Assembly: GCA_013812265.1 (NCBI GenBank)
Contig: JACCTQ010000145.1
Span: 1 to 6,251 of the forward strand
Length of the DNA: 6,251 nucleotides
Reading direction: 5' to 3'
From: Actinomycetota bacterium
Lineage (GTDB): Bacteria > Actinomycetota > Thermoleophilia > Gaiellales > Gaiellaceae
The position numbers were made by a program, and so were the translations under genes. Of this stretch, positions 5,740-6,251 are shown in pieces; the first letter of the stretch is position 1, and each line of letters opens with the position of its first letter. The notes beneath the pieces were generated by a model that was not told where the DNA came from, searched no databases, and saw only the letters and a list, made by a program, of their open reading frames with translations.

Positions 5740-6251
5740 ATGCTATCTGAGGGCTACCCGGACTTCCTCGTGATCCCCGCAATCGACGTCCTCGGGGACG
5801 AGGCCGTCCGTCTCAGACAGGGAGCCTTCGACCACGTCGTCATGCGAGGCGGTGACCCGGTAGCGCTCGCACGGCGGTTCGCGGACGCGGGGGCACCGAT
5901 CATTCACGTCGTCGATCTCGACGGCGCCCGCTCCGGACGCTTACGAACCGAGCTCGTCAGGACCCTTGTCAGCGCCGCTCACCCCACGGCCATACAGGCC
6001 TCGGGAGGGATCCGTTCACCCGCCGACGCGAAGCGCGTGCTCGAAGCGGGCGCCGAGCGCGTCGTCGTGGGTACCGCCGCATTTGGCACTCGCGGGGCAC
6101 TGACGGCGTTCGTGCAGGCTGTCGGCGAGCGGCTGATCGTGGCGCTCGACGCACGCCGGGGGCGGATCGCGGCGGCCGGTTGGACGCGCGACTCGGGACT
6201 CACCGTCGCGGAGGCGGCCGAGGGCTGCGCGGCTGCCGGTGTCGCCCGGCT
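5740..6251 (+). CDS. hisA: HisA: phosphoribosylformimino-5-aminoimidazole carboxamide ribotide isomerase (3' part outside window)
   Basis: The first 170 residues of a (beta/alpha)8-barrel isomerase that converts ProFAR to PRFAR, the substrate of HisF. It starts MLSEGYPDFLVIPAID. Asp16 in PAID and Asp137 in ALDA are the two catalytic acids. RLRQG (24-28), HVVDLDGA (56-63), SGGIR (88-92) and VVVGTAA (108-114) mark the substrate and phosphate sites. SGGIR rather than GGGIR recalls PriA, the dual HisA/TrpF enzyme of actinobacteria, but the PriA Arg before Gly-Trp is replaced by Ala146. It is full-frame to the right edge, lacking about 70 residues. The ATG at 5740 has no Shine-Dalgarno but a well-placed -10. 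A GTG at 5770 is an alternative start. It is divergent from the rest of the his genes and shares their promoter region. Confidence 0.93.
   Translation, partial: MLSEGYPDFLVIPAIDVLGDEAVRLRQGAFDHVVMRGGDPVALARRFADAGAPIIHVVDLDGARSGRLRTELVRTLVSAAHPTAIQASGGIRSPADAKRVLEAGAERVVVGTAAFGTRGALTAFVQAVGERLIVALDARRGRIAAAGWTRDSGLTVAEAAEGCAAAGVAR

Larger units (their letters stand above)
5721..5744. promoter_or_regulatory. Imperfect palindrome, candidate YerC operator between yerC and hisA
   Basis: The left half AGCATAGTATCA pairs with the right half TGGTAACATGCT at 9 of 12 positions, centred between 5732 and 5733. The outer five bases on each side (AGCAT and ATGCT) match perfectly. The site is AT-rich in an otherwise strongly GC-rich window. 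It covers the -10 elements proposed for both directions and the hisA start codon, so a bound repressor could block both. Half-site spacing suits a dimeric TrpR-type protein. Binding by YerC is inference. Confidence 0.6.

Noticed and set aside
5731..5742. CATG-GTAA-CATG as the core operator
   Set aside because: CATG is self-complementary and short, and the symmetry does not extend well. The 24-bp AGCAT/ATGCT palindrome has more matched pairs and explains both promoters better.
4559..5782. HisG extended to 407 residues from an upstream start in the hisA region
   Set aside because: The first 128 residues overlap yerC in another frame, extend into hisA, and are Arg/Pro/Gly-rich and unlike any HisG N-terminus.
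5969..6203. Minus-strand ORFs opposite hisA
   Set aside because: They are antisense to a clear HisA reading frame and are Arg/Ala/Ser-rich without motifs.

Overview
The window is a compact, GC-rich histidine-biosynthesis locus. Seven enzyme-coding genes or fusions and one regulator account for nearly all of it. Nearly every third codon position is G or C, genes overlap tightly, GTG and probably CTG starts are used, and HisG is the long form. A high-GC Gram-positive bacterium, perhaps a deep-branching actinobacterium such as Thermoleophilia, would fit, but this is inference from composition and protein style, not proof.

Layout. A minus-strand operon reads right to left: yerC (TrpR-family regulator, 5712-5395), hisG (5398-4559), hisD (4562-3507), a fused hisC-hisB (3510-1981), hisH (1984-1430), hisF (1448-705) and hisIE (715-158). 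On the plus strand, hisA starts at 5740 and runs off the right edge. The 27-bp gap between yerC and hisA is AT-rich, and an imperfect 24-bp palindrome spans most of it and the first codons of hisA. Overlapping divergent -10 elements lie inside the palindrome. Positions 1-157, downstream of hisIE, hold no gene I can support, only a weak GC hairpin.

How it works together. HisG (ATP + PRPP), HisIE (two steps), HisA (isomerisation), HisH/HisF (glutaminase/cyclase), the HisB domain (dehydratase), the HisC domain (aminotransferase) and HisD (NAD-dependent oxidation to histidine) make up the pathway except for histinol-phosphate phosphatase, that is histidinol-phosphatase (HisN), which is not in the window. 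YerC, encoded first in the operon, is the obvious candidate to repress both directions from the shared palindrome.

Most notable points: (1) HisC and the HisB dehydratase are one polypeptide; (2) HisD is only 351 residues, with internal deletions and changes at two NAD-contact positions; (3) hisG appears to start at CTG in a CTGA overlap with yerC; (4) the two divergent promoters share one palindrome; (5) a GTGA motif identical to a true gene junction sits at the HisC/HisB domain boundary; (6) HisA carries a PriA-like SGGIR motif; (7) most enzymes here are shorter than their family norms.
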